Assembly (NCBI GenBank): GCA_045588675.1
Contig: JAZNER010000031.1
Location: 1-61,071 of the forward strand
Source: SVTX01 sp045588675
GTDB taxonomy: Bacteria; Bacillota; Clostridia; Oscillospirales; CAG-272
Reading direction: 5' to 3'
Length of the DNA: 61,071 nt
Positions 44,080-52,052 of the stretch are shown here, piece by piece. Position numbers and translations under genes: made by a program. Position 1 is the stretch's first letter, and each line of letters opens with the position of its first letter. Under the pieces are notes generated by a model. That model had not been told where the DNA came from, did no database searches, and was given only the letters and a program-made list of their open reading frames with translations.

Positions 44080-44089
44080 AAAATGTCAA
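44061..44089 (-). promoter_or_regulatory. Promoter of the lipoprotein-apbE-rnf operon
   Basis: Minus strand TTGACA (44084-44089), 17-bp spacer, TATAAT (44061-44066): a perfect consensus promoter. Confidence 0.92.
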
Positions 44090-44327
44090 TATCATTTTTA
44101 ATTTTTTCTGCAAATTTTTACATTTTTTATAATATCTTATAAAAATTGTTTATTTTATTAGTAAATTGATGCAAACTGTACAAAAAATGCTTTTTGTGTG
44201 TCGTCAGAACAAGCTTTTTACGCCTGTATAATATAAATGAAGCTTTGACTGCATCAAGGCTATGCTGCCGGATAACGTTTTTGTGAGAAATTTCAATATT
44301 ATTAGAGCGTATTTGTGTAAAACTAAC

Positions 44328-44936
44328 TCATCCGATAAACATTTGTGTCCAGTAATTACCGTCAGCAACATAACCCACGCCGATTTGGGTAAAGCTTGGA
44401 TTCAGTATATTTGCGCGATGACCACTCGAATTCATCCAGCCATCAACAACGGCCTTTGGGCTTTTATATCCTCTCGCTATATTTTCACCTGCCGTGCGAT
44501 AGCTTATTCCAAAGTTTTTCATCATTTGGAAGGGTGAGCCGTAGGTTGGGCTTGTGTGAGAAAAATAGTTCTTGTCGTGCATATCTTGCGATTTGTATCG
44601 AGCTACACGGCAAAGCTCCCAGTTTGTTTTGAATTCAGATAATCCGTTTTCTCTGCGGATTTGATTTACAAGTGATATTACCTCTGCCTCATAGGAGAGA
44701 ACCGAGCTGTCAATTTCAGGTATGTAAACTATTTGTCCTGGATAAATCAAATTAGGATTTTTAAATTGTTTGTTTAGTTCTATAATTTCGCTGAGTCCAA
44801 CCTCATATTTAACTGCGATTTTCCAAAGAGTGTCGCCCTTCACGACCGTGTGAGCTTTTGTGTCTGCCGAGCCATAAATTGTTGCGCCGCCCATAATTGC
44901 GAGGGCACATAAAACTGCAATAATACATTTTTTCAT
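44328..44936 (-). CDS. Secreted LysM-CAP domain protein
   Basis: 202 residues: signal peptide (about 1-24), one LysM peptidoglycan-binding repeat (about 28-73; HTVVKGDTLWKIA to YPGQIVYIP) and a bacterial CAP/SCP domain (about 82-200) with conserved CAP boxes (FSHTSPTYGSPF, AGENIARG, GWMNSSGHRANIL). Similar in plan to SafA/YkwD-type spore-coat or wall proteins of Clostridia. Good AGAAAGGTG site; a TACCG/CGGTA hairpin lies just upstream of it (44950-44963). Function unknown beyond wall binding. Confidence 0.9.
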   Translation of the reverse strand: MKKCIIAVLCALAIMGGATIYGSADTKAHTVVKGDTLWKIAVKYEVGLSEIIELNKQFKNPNLIYPGQIVYIPEIDSSVLSYEAEVISLVNQIRRENGLSEFKTNWELCRVARYKSQDMHDKNYFSHTSPTYGSPFQMMKNFGISYRTAGENIARGYKSPKAVVDGWMNSSGHRANILNPSFTQIGVGYVADGNYWTQMFIG

Positions 44937-45025
44937 TTTTTCACCTTTCTACCGTAAGCGGTACTAATTTTGGGATTTAGAGTAACGGCAAGAGTTATTT
45001 TTCAAATCCGCCACTCTATGTATTT

Positions 45026-45054
45026 ATTTTAACATATTAGAAAATTCAAATCAA
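45026..45054 (-). promoter_or_regulatory. Promoter of the LysM-CAP gene
   Basis: Minus strand TTGATT (45049-45054), 17-bp spacer, TAAAAT (45026-45031). Confidence 0.65.
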
Positions 45055-45233
45055 GCTGTAAATAATGGGAATTGATACTTTGCAAGGCTGTAAAAGGGAA
45101 TTCTTTTAAATTTATAAAGCATTAATTTTTTGTTAATTATGAATTAAATTTTATGATGTATAATAATAAAAATAGGAAATATTGAATAAAATTTTCCGTT
45201 TTTACTGACAAATATCATTTTCGAGGTGAATTT

Positions 45234-46289
45234 ATGGAGTCTTTGATAGGATTTGTACAGCAAATGCTGCAAAATCCCATGCTGCTCGTTTCAACATTAC
45301 TAACACTTGGAGTTATTCTTGTAAACGGTTGGACTGATGCGCCGAATGCTATTGCAACCTGTGTTTCGACTCGTGCAATAGGAGTAAGAAAAGCAATAGT
45401 TATGGCGGCGGTATTTAATTTTCTCGGCGTTTTGATTATGACCTTTATCAATGGCTCGGTTGCTGCTACTATTTACAATATGGTTGATTTCGGTGACAAT
45501 TCGCAAAATGCTTTGATTGCGCTTTGTGCGGCTATGGCGGCAATCGTTATATGGGCAACGGCGGCCTGGTACTTTGGAATTCCTACAAGTGAGAGTCACG
45601 CTCTGATTGCAGGGCTTACGGGTGCGGCGGTTGCAATTAACAACGGCTTTGACGGGGTTAGCGGCAAGGAGTGGATAAAGGTCGTTTACGGAATTGTAAT
45701 TTCTACTCTTTTGGGTTTCGCCTTGGGATACATAACATCAAAGCTTACCGTCCTTTGCTTCAGGCGTGCTAACCGAATGAAATCCGAAAAATTTTTCTCG
45801 GGTGCTCAGGTTGCTGGCGGCGCGGCTATGGCGTTTATGCACGGAGCGCAGGACGGACAGAAGTTTATGGCTATCTTCCTTTTGGGACAAGCCTTGGTTA
45901 GCGGAAACACAACGGGTTCATTTGAAGGAACTCCGGAGCTTTGGCTTATGGTGCTTGTATCTCTCGTGATGGGACTTGGCACATCGATCGGCGGTTATAG
46001 AATTATTAAATCGGTTGGTATGGATATGGTTAAGCTTAAGCCCTATCAAGGCTTTGCGGCTGACTTTGCGGCAACGCTCTGCTTACTTTTGTCCTCACTC
46101 ACGGGTATTCCCGTAAGCACGACTCATACAAAAACCACAGCTATTATGGGTGTCGGAGCTGCAAAGCGAGTAAAAAATGTAAACTGGGGAGTTGTAAAGG
46201 AACTTATTTTAACTTGGGTTTGTACATTTCCGGGCTGCGGTCTTCTCGGCTTTATAATAGCAAAGCTTTTCCTCTTTATTTTTGTTTAA
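45234..46289 (+). CDS. pit: Inorganic phosphate transporter, PiT family
   Basis: Cation-coupled low-affinity phosphate importer, 351 residues, about ten spans. Contains both halves of the family signature: NGWTDAPNAIATCVSTRAI near the N terminus and GAQDGQKFMAIFLLG in the second half, plus VSTTHTKTTAIMGVG. GAGGTGA site 5 bases before the ATG. Forms an operon with the DUF47 gene 41 bases downstream, the usual arrangement. A TATAAT lies at 45159-45164, but no convincing -35 was found. Confidence 0.95.
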   Translation: MESLIGFVQQMLQNPMLLVSTLLTLGVILVNGWTDAPNAIATCVSTRAIGVRKAIVMAAVFNFLGVLIMTFINGSVAATIYNMVDFGDNSQNALIALCAAMAAIVIWATAAWYFGIPTSESHALIAGLTGAAVAINNGFDGVSGKEWIKVVYGIVISTLLGFALGYITSKLTVLCFRRANRMKSEKFFSGAQVAGGAAMAFMHGAQDGQKFMAIFLLGQALVSGNTTGSFEGTPELWLMVLVSLVMGLGTSIGGYRIIKSVGMDMVKLKPYQGFAADFAATLCLLLSSLTGIPVSTTHTKTTAIMGVGAAKRVKNVNWGVVKELILTWVCTFPGCGLLGFIIAKLFLFIFV

Positions 46290-46330
46290 TATTTAATATA
46301 AATAACAACTGACGAAAGGAATTTACTGAA

Positions 46331-46951
46331 ATGGCAAAAAATAAAAACGATTATTTCAAACTAATTGAAGAGCAGGTTGGTCTATGTGTTGAGGCATCAA
46401 ATTTGCTTGAGGAGATTTTGCCCTTGGCAAATCCGCAAAATATACTTGAATATCAAGACAAAATGCACAAAATTGAGCACTCTGCGGATGAAATACACCA
46501 CGACATACTGCACCGTCTTTCCTCTGAATTTATAACACCTATCGACCAAGAGGATATTTTGGGATTGGTTCAGATCGTTGATGATATTACAGATGCCATT
46601 GACGAGGTTGTTATGGAGCTTTATATGTTCGCTCTCGAAAAGGCACCTGACGGAGCGATAGAGGCATCAAAGCATGTAAACCGCTGTGTTAAGGCGCTAC
46701 TTGCCTCGGCGACGGAGTTTAAGAACTTTAAAAAGCCCGAAAAGCTCAGAGAGCATCTGATTGAGGTTAATACTATCGAAAGTGAAGCTGATGCTGTATA
46801 TATGGAGGCAATTCACTCATTGTTTACCTCTGACCTTGACACAAAGGTTATTTGGGCACATAAGGAGGTTTACGATAGCCTTGAGGAGTGCTGCGACTTG
46901 TGTGAGCACGCTGCTGACCTTATCGAGCGCATTATCATCAAAAATACTTAA
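46331..46951 (+). CDS. DUF47/PhoU-like regulator of PiT
   Basis: 206-residue all-helical PhoU-related protein (EYQDKMHKIEHSADEIHHDI metal-binding-type helix; IESEADAVYMEA in the second half). Members sit next to PiT transporters and are thought to modulate them in the cytoplasm. Followed at once by a strong terminator. Confidence 0.92.
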   Translation: MAKNKNDYFKLIEEQVGLCVEASNLLEEILPLANPQNILEYQDKMHKIEHSADEIHHDILHRLSSEFITPIDQEDILGLVQIVDDITDAIDEVVMELYMFALEKAPDGAIEASKHVNRCVKALLASATEFKNFKKPEKLREHLIEVNTIESEADAVYMEAIHSLFTSDLDTKVIWAHKEVYDSLEECCDLCEHAADLIERIIIKNT

Positions 46952-46961
46952 CGGCAAAAAG

Positions 46962-46998
46962 AAAAACGGTTGCAACGAATTTCGTTGCAACCGTTTTT
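46962..46998. terminator. Bidirectional terminator
   Basis: AAAAACGGTTGCAACGAA and its complement form an 18-bp stem with a single-base centre. It serves the PiT operon and the convergent flavodiiron gene. Confidence 0.95.
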
Positions 46999-47007
46999 GT
47001 TTAGATA

Positions 47008-48162
47008 TTATTTCAACAGCTCGTCAGCGAGAGCAGAAATTTGCTCACGGCTCTCATCAGAAAGCGCTGAGCGGATAGTTACAGTGTTTTCGGTAAATGT
47101 AATATTTTTTGAGCCTTCAAATTCTTTTTTGATAATTTTTGCAGGTGTTGGCGCCCAGCTTCCGTTTTCAATAATGCCGATTGTGCGGTTTTGGAAGGCA
47201 CGCTCCTTGAGCTCGTTGATAAATTCTCTCATAAAAGGGAATAACTCGGTGTTATAGGTTGTTGTGGCAAGAACTATTTTACTGTATCTGAAGGCATTTT
47301 CAACAGCGCGCGACATATCGCTACGAGCAAGGTCAGTGACGATTAGATTGTTGCAGCCGCGTTTTTGGAGCATTTCTGCAAGCAGGTTTACGGCTTTTTT
47401 GGTGTTGCCGTAAACTGAGGTGTAGAAAATTGCAATTCCTTCACTTTCGGGAGTGTATGAGGACCAGGTTTGATACAAGCCGATATAATAGCCAAGATTT
47501 TCTTTAAGCACAGGGCCGTGAAGCGGACAAATTGTTGCTATATCAACGGTAGATGCGCGAGCGAGCAGCTTCTGAGCAGGCAGACCGTATTTACCTACAA
47601 TTCCAAAATAGTATCTGCGCGCCTCATCTGCCCAATCTTCCGCTATGTCAAGTGCGCCGAATTTTCCGAAGGCGTCGGCAGAGAAGAGCACCTTATCGCA
47701 AACATCATACGTTACCATAACTTCGGGCCAATGTACCATTGGGGCGGCGATAAATGCGAGTGTGTGTTTGCCGAGTGAGAGGGTATCTCCGTCCTTGATT
47801 GCAATTTTTCTGTCGGCATAGTCATTCCCGAAAAACTGTTTCATCATAGCGAATGATTTGTCAGAGGATATGACCTGCGACGTTGGATATTTTTCTAAAA
47901 ATACATCAATATTTGCCGAGTGGTCGGGCTCCATATGCTGAACTATAAGATAATCGGGAGCTTTGCCGCCAAGCAATGTTTCAATATTTTTAAGCCATTC
48001 ATCTTTGAATTTCGCGTCAACTGTATCCATAATCGCAATTTTTTCGTCAATGATTACATAAGAATTATATGACATACCGTTTGGAACCTTGTACTGTCCT
48101 TCAAAAAGGTCGATTATGTGGTCGTTCACGCCGATATATTTTATATCATTTGTAATTTGCAT
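47008..48162 (-). CDS. fprA: Flavodiiron protein (FprA-type oxygen/NO reductase)
   Basis: Cytoplasmic enzyme that reduces O2 to water or NO to N2O in anaerobes. About 384 residues: metallo-beta-lactamase-like diiron domain (about 1-245) with HMEPDHSANI and downstream His/Asp ligands (SADAFGKFG; CPLHGPV), then a flavodoxin domain (about 250-384; FYTSVYGNTKKAV). No rubredoxin domain. The start at 48162 (MQITND) has GGAG 7 bases upstream and is preferred over the ATG at 48174, which lacks a proper site. Protects strict anaerobes from oxygen. Confidence 0.95.
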   Translation of the reverse strand: MQITNDIKYIGVNDHIIDLFEGQYKVPNGMSYNSYVIIDEKIAIMDTVDAKFKDEWLKNIETLLGGKAPDYLIVQHMEPDHSANIDVFLEKYPTSQVISSDKSFAMMKQFFGNDYADRKIAIKDGDTLSLGKHTLAFIAAPMVHWPEVMVTYDVCDKVLFSADAFGKFGALDIAEDWADEARRYYFGIVGKYGLPAQKLLARASTVDIATICPLHGPVLKENLGYYIGLYQTWSSYTPESEGIAIFYTSVYGNTKKAVNLLAEMLQKRGCNNLIVTDLARSDMSRAVENAFRYSKIVLATTTYNTELFPFMREFINELKERAFQNRTIGIIENGSWAPTPAKIIKKEFEGSKNITFTENTVTIRSALSDESREQISALADELLK

Positions 48163-48177
48163 TTTAATCTCCATTCC

Positions 48178-48281
48178 GCCGCCTTTGAGGCGGCATAAAT
48201 ATAATTGATGAATTTTGCCGAAAGGAAAAATTCGCGCGTGAAACAGTTAATTTACTTACAAGAAGGATATAACTTTCACGC
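48178..48281 (-). promoter_or_regulatory. Structured fprA leader with possible leader peptide
   Basis: In the fprA transcript, GCCGCC-TCAAA-GGCGGC (48178-48194) forms a hairpin just ahead of the ribosome binding site. Further upstream GCGTGAAA (48274-48281) pairs with TTTCACGC (48236-48243). The upstream arm coincides with a possible 7-codon leader reading frame (GTG start, product MKVISFL) behind a GGAGG. Confidence 0.4.
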
Positions 48282-48309
48282 TAACCTCCGTTTTTTGTTA
48301 CTACATATT

Positions 48310-48338
48310 ATAATAAAATATTTTAATCAAATTGTCAA
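48310..48338 (-). promoter_or_regulatory. fprA promoter
   Basis: Minus strand TTGACA (48333-48338), 17-bp spacer, TATTAT (48310-48315); leader of about 140 bases. Confidence 0.8.
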
Positions 48339-48395
48339 CGATATTTTCATAAATTGCCAAAATTTTTGTTTCTGTATAATATTTTACTTTAAATG

Positions 48396-48432
48396 TAAAA
48401 ATGACTGTATCCCAATGATACAGCCACTTTTT
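48396..48432 (-). terminator. Terminator of the Gfo/Idh/MocA gene
   Basis: CTGTATC (48405-48411) and GATACAG (48417-48423) stem; on the minus strand it is followed by TCATTTTTAC. Confidence 0.75.
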
Positions 48433-48439
48433 ACAGTAA

Positions 48440-49489
48440 TTATTCTTCAAATTTAATAACCTGCTTAAGCTCGTCGGATTTGAAGCAAGCCTCCATAACC
48501 TTCATAACTCTTCTCATTTGAGGGTGAGTTACAAGCTGAGTTGCTTTTCCGTCAATTGCCAGACAGAAGTTGCGATAATAGTCGTGAACATCTGACGCGG
48601 GCTTGTCAAGGCTATATGTGTCCATAGTGATTTCGTCACGGGGAGCCATAGTTTTTGTAAGGCCTGCGGCAGTTTCAACAGGCAATACATCACTTTCATG
48701 CCAATATTTACATTTGGCTATCTGGCAGTTTTCTCTCCAGTCGGTAATTATAGCCGAGCCTTGTTCAGCTCTCATATAGAAGCGGGGCATAGCAATAAAG
48801 TTGTATGTTCCAACCTCAACGAATGCGCTCTTTCCGCCCTCAAAGTAAATCGTAAGCTTGAAGCCGTCATCTACCTCTTTGTTGGTTATATGGTCAAAGA
48901 TACAATGAATGCTATCGATTTTTTCATCAAATATCTGAAGAAGCTGGTCGATAAGGTGAACGCCCCAGTCAAGAAGCATACCTCCGCCGTGCTCCTTCTC
49001 GCCTCTCCAGTCGCTTGGAATTCCGCGTGAGCCGTGAATTCTTGACTCTATATTGATAATTTCGCCAAGCTCTCCGCTTTCCTTGATCTGCTTCATAGCA
49101 AGGAAGTCAACGTCAATGCGTCGGTTCTGGTGAACAGAGAATACTTTTCCGCTCTTTTCTGCTGCTTCGATCATTTTATCAAGCTCGCAGGAGTTCATAG
49201 CAACGGGCTTTTCACAAATTACATTCTTTCCCGCTTCGAGCGCCTTAACAACGATTCCGATATGTGAATCGTTTGGAACGGCAACAGTAATCAAATCAAC
49301 ATTTTTATCGGCAAGCACATCTTCAAGAGAATCGTATGCAAAAATGCCTCTCTCACGCGCAAGCGCACTCTTTTTCTCGTCTATATCATAGATGCCCAAA
49401 AGGTTTACAACATCACTTTTAAGCGCGTGCTGGGTGTGCCAACCACCCATTCCGCCGTAGCCTACGACAACAAGATTTTTCTTCATCAT
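48440..49489 (-). CDS. Gfo/Idh/MocA-family sugar dehydrogenase
   Basis: NAD(P)-dependent oxidoreductase of 349 residues. N-terminal Rossmann fold (VVVGYGGMGGWHTQHAL), then the catalytic EKPVAMNSCELDKMI motif with the conserved Lys in EKP, and a C-terminal beta-sheet domain with the WGVHLIDQL segment holding the usual Asp/His pair. Substrate unknown; it lies next to the GH36-like gene and may act on sugars such as myo-inositol or glycoside-derived hexoses. It has its own promoter with an operator-like palindrome. Confidence 0.88.
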   Translation of the reverse strand: MMKKNLVVVGYGGMGGWHTQHALKSDVVNLLGIYDIDEKKSALARERGIFAYDSLEDVLADKNVDLITVAVPNDSHIGIVVKALEAGKNVICEKPVAMNSCELDKMIEAAEKSGKVFSVHQNRRIDVDFLAMKQIKESGELGEIINIESRIHGSRGIPSDWRGEKEHGGGMLLDWGVHLIDQLLQIFDEKIDSIHCIFDHITNKEVDDGFKLTIYFEGGKSAFVEVGTYNFIAMPRFYMRAEQGSAIITDWRENCQIAKCKYWHESDVLPVETAAGLTKTMAPRDEITMDTYSLDKPASDVHDYYRNFCLAIDGKATQLVTHPQMRRVMKVMEACFKSDELKQVIKFEE

Positions 49490-49555
49490 TTAATTCCTTT
49501 CGCAATAAAAGACTAAAATTATTAAAATACAATTTATGCATTTCCATTTAATTAT

Positions 49556-49584
49556 ATTATAATGACAAATGTTCTTTTTGTCAA
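49556..49584 (-). promoter_or_regulatory. Promoter of the Gfo/Idh/MocA gene
   Basis: Minus strand TTGACA (49579-49584), 17-bp spacer, TATAAT (49556-49561), perfect consensus. Confidence 0.9.
49563..49583. promoter_or_regulatory. Operator-like palindrome within that promoter
   Basis: TGACAAA-N7-TTTGTCA, perfect 7-bp arms, covering the -35 element and the spacer; a repressor site is likely. Half of it coincides with the TTGACA hexamer. Confidence 0.5.
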
Positions 49585-49646
49585 CAGTAATTTTTAAAAT
49601 AGCAATATTTGTCTTAATTTGACCTTGATTATTTATTTTTTGACCT

Positions 49647-49690
49647 AAAAGAAGGACTGTTGAAGCTTTTAACTCCAACAGTCCTGAAAA
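49647..49690 (-). terminator. Terminator of the GH36-like gene
   Basis: AGGACTGTTG (49653-49662) and CAACAGTCCT (49676-49685), 10-bp perfect stem, followed on the minus strand by TCTTTT. Confidence 0.85.
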
Positions 49691-49695
49691 AAATT

Positions 49696-51312
49696 TTAAC
49701 GGAATTTTACAAGATAAGTCTTGCCATCAAATTTATAGCTTACGATAAAGCCGTTTACAGACTTTTTAACCGTAACATTTTTTGCTTCCTTTGCAAGCGA
49801 GCACATCTTTTTAAACCTGCGCTTTTTCTTTTGGTCGTAAGCGGCGGTGCTATCGCTCGTCATAAGCACCGAGGCAAACAGGCCTTCAAGATTAGAAAGA
49901 ACATTTTGCTCTGCGCTGTTAAGTCTGCTATCGAATATATGCTCCTTGTCGTCAAGCGAGATAGGGCTTGGAACATTGAGGAAAGCGCGTTTGTTAAGCT
50001 GACGGCGGAAAACAATGTCAGCAGCCGCATTTCTTACCGAGCCTCTCTCGCGGAACACAACATTAGCAGATGGAATATTGTCAGACACCGCGTCACAGCT
50101 GATTGCGCAATAATCTGCAAGTCCGAATGCAGGCATAAGAGGAGTATGGTCGGCGTAGAGAAGCTTGCCGCCGCAGCATTCGCGAAGGAATACCATAGCC
50201 GAGCACATTCTTTCACCTCTGCTCTTGGAGTTTGACGGATGAAGTCCCGCGACAAACAAATTGTCAAGCTTTACAAGGTCAAAGCCCCACATAAACAGAA
50301 TTGTGTGGAGAACCTCTCTTACATATTCGCGCACCTCGCTGTTTTCACTGTCAAGAACATAAAGGTCTTTTTTTGTTTTGACAAAGCTTCCGTCCTTGCC
50401 GCGCATCAGCCAATCCTTGTGATTTACGAAGACTGCAGAGCTTTCTTCAACTGTAAAGGGGGAAAGACAAAGACCCGACATAAGTCCGTCGGCCTTTATT
50501 TTATCTGAGGCTGCACGCATTCCCGCAGGGAATTTAACCTTGTCGTATTCAAGCCAGTCGCCGCTGTTACAATACTTTCCGTCAATAATGAATATATTGG
50601 GAGTAACGGGGAAGCAGGTCCTTATAGAATGAAGCTTTACCGAAACCACATCTTCATTTATTTCACCAAGCTTTTTGGTCGTGTATCCTACGAGAGTGTC
50701 GGCAGGGAATTTGTCGCTCTTTCCGAGAGCCTCGAACCATTTGTCAAAAACCTCATCCTCGGTGCCCTCTGCAAAGAAGAGAGAAGCCGCCTTGTAGTTA
50801 TCAAAGCGCTCAACGCCCTCAATATCCTTGGATATTTTCAAGGTTGCGGACCAAGCGTCATATTTGAATACGGTGTAACCTGTTGACTCGTCAAGCGAGG
50901 CAAAGAGCTTGATCTTATCTCCGCTTCTGAAATAGCAATATGAAAATCCGTGTGTAACGCCGGGCTTGTTTTTATATTTTACAATAGAGTAGTCGCCGCC
51001 GATCTTTTCTGCATAAAGACGGCGCGCGTATTCAGAAACCTTGTCAAAGCCCGACATTTTGTCGGTAATAGTATGCTCGCGGCTTTCGGTAGCCGACTGA
51101 AAGCCGTTCATAAATACTGTGTCGCCCGCTCCGATTTCAAGTGGAATTCTTATTGATATTGCCGCAGGAGCGTACTGCGAGGTTACAAATAAATTATAAG
51201 TATTCTCAGTTTGGTTTACAATGTATTCTGCGTACTGCGGTCTTGTGGGTGTGTCGGCAATTATTCCCTCGGGTGAATGGTATGCGCCGACAGCCTTTAT
51301 TTTTATGTTCAT
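49696..51312 (-). CDS. GH36-like alpha-galactosidase
   Basis: Predicted retaining glycoside hydrolase of clan GH-D, 538 residues from ATG 51312, which has CAGGAGG upstream; a longer start at 51339 lacks a site. Beta-rich N-terminal half, then a TIM barrel: FIIDGKYCNSGDWLEYDKVKF (read FIIDGKYCNSGDW then LEYDKVKF), GLMSGLCLSPFTVEESS, the nucleophile-type KLDN (FDLVKLDNLF) and an Asp in SCDAVSDN as candidate acid/base. Shorter than typical 700-residue GH36 enzymes and without a signal peptide, so cytoplasmic. It may act on oligosaccharides brought in by an ABC importer; the substrate is inferred only. Confidence 0.8.
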   Translation of the reverse strand: MNIKIKAVGAYHSPEGIIADTPTRPQYAEYIVNQTENTYNLFVTSQYAPAAISIRIPLEIGAGDTVFMNGFQSATESREHTITDKMSGFDKVSEYARRLYAEKIGGDYSIVKYKNKPGVTHGFSYCYFRSGDKIKLFASLDESTGYTVFKYDAWSATLKISKDIEGVERFDNYKAASLFFAEGTEDEVFDKWFEALGKSDKFPADTLVGYTTKKLGEINEDVVSVKLHSIRTCFPVTPNIFIIDGKYCNSGDWLEYDKVKFPAGMRAASDKIKADGLMSGLCLSPFTVEESSAVFVNHKDWLMRGKDGSFVKTKKDLYVLDSENSEVREYVREVLHTILFMWGFDLVKLDNLFVAGLHPSNSKSRGERMCSAMVFLRECCGGKLLYADHTPLMPAFGLADYCAISCDAVSDNIPSANVVFRERGSVRNAAADIVFRRQLNKRAFLNVPSPISLDDKEHIFDSRLNSAEQNVLSNLEGLFASVLMTSDSTAAYDQKKKRRFKKMCSLAKEAKNVTVKKSVNGFIVSYKFDGKTYLVKFR

Positions 51313-51402
51313 AAAAAATCCTCCTGTGCCATAAGGCAATATGATTTTTTGTTGATACTCTTATTTATCAAAACCTTCGGTTCTATATAAATATACATAT
51401 AT

Positions 51403-51431
51403 ATTTTACCATACTTTTCATTAAATTGCAA
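51403..51431 (-). promoter_or_regulatory. Promoter of the GH36-like gene
   Basis: Minus strand TTGCAA (51426-51431), 17-bp spacer, TAAAAT (51403-51408). The 339-base divergent region to secG holds this promoter and the secG promoter and nothing else recognised. Confidence 0.65.
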
Positions 51432-51542
51432 TAAAAATATAAGATAATTTACAATTGTTTCAAAAACTGCGATTAAATATAGTACGGTTTTTGCTCAAAA
51501 AAGATAATTTTTCAAAAAAATATAAAAAATAAAAAATATCTA

Positions 51543-51571
51543 TTGCAATTTTGAAAAAAGTATGTTATAAT
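51543..51571 (+). promoter_or_regulatory. secG promoter
   Basis: TTGCAA (51543-51548), 17-bp spacer, TATAAT (51566-51571). Confidence 0.8.
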
Positions 51572-51651
51572 ATACTGTATGTGAAAATTCGCAAGCTAAA
51601 TCGGCTTGTTCAGTATTTCTTTAACAATAGCTTTAAAGGAGGTTTGTAAAA

Positions 51652-51882
51652 ATGGATTTGGTACTTGGTATTGCATTATTGGTTCTTGCGGCTGCATTGG
51701 TAGTTCTTGTTATGTTCCAGTCAGGCAAGGATAAGAAACTTTCGGGCACTATCGCTGGAGGCGCTGAAACTTTTTTTGGTAAGTCAAAGGCGGCTGACAG
51801 CAATAAGGCTTTGTCTATCGCAACAGTAGTTGTTTCGGTAGTATTTGCAGTAGTTGTTCTTGCAATGTATTTTATGCTTTGA
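51652..51882 (+). CDS. secG: Protein translocase subunit SecG
   Basis: Small accessory subunit of the SecYEG channel, 76 residues with two membrane helices (about 3-22 and 53-75) joined by the conserved loop VMFQSGKDKKLSGTIAGGAE. AAAGGAGG site 8 bases upstream. Monocistronic: its own promoter and terminator, without the rnr-smpB genes that often follow it. Confidence 0.95.
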   Translation: MDLVLGIALLVLAAALVVLVMFQSGKDKKLSGTIAGGAETFFGKSKAADSNKALSIATVVVSVVFAVVVLAMYFML

Positions 51883-51901
51883 TTTTGAAGCGTAATAGAA
51901 T

Positions 51902-51929
51902 AAAGCTCCGCTATATAGCGGAGCTTTTT
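51902..51929 (+). terminator. secG terminator
   Basis: AAAGCTCCGCTATATAGCGGAGCTTT palindromic hairpin (described as an 11-12 bp stem) followed by T-rich sequence. Confidence 0.9.
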
Positions 51930-51988
51930 CTTGGGTAATTACTTGATATTTTTGTAAATTTATGCATATTTTTGACAAATAAATGCTA

Positions 51989-52017
51989 TTGACATTTTGT
52001 AAGATTTATGATAAAAT
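51989..52017 (+). promoter_or_regulatory. Promoter of the D,D-carboxypeptidase gene
   Basis: TTGACA (51989-51994), 17-bp spacer, TAAAAT (52012-52017). Confidence 0.85.
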
Positions 52018-52052
52018 CGTATTAAATAATAAAAGAAAGGTGAGTGCCTTTT

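Larger units (their letters stand above)
43907..44327. other. Intergenic region upstream of the Rnf-like operon
   Basis: 421 bases without a gene. Holds the operon promoter and the direct repeats listed separately, and an mRNA leader of about 150 bases. The part from 44100 to 44327 is AT-rich; no terminator for the LysM-CAP gene was recognised there. Confidence 0.7.
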
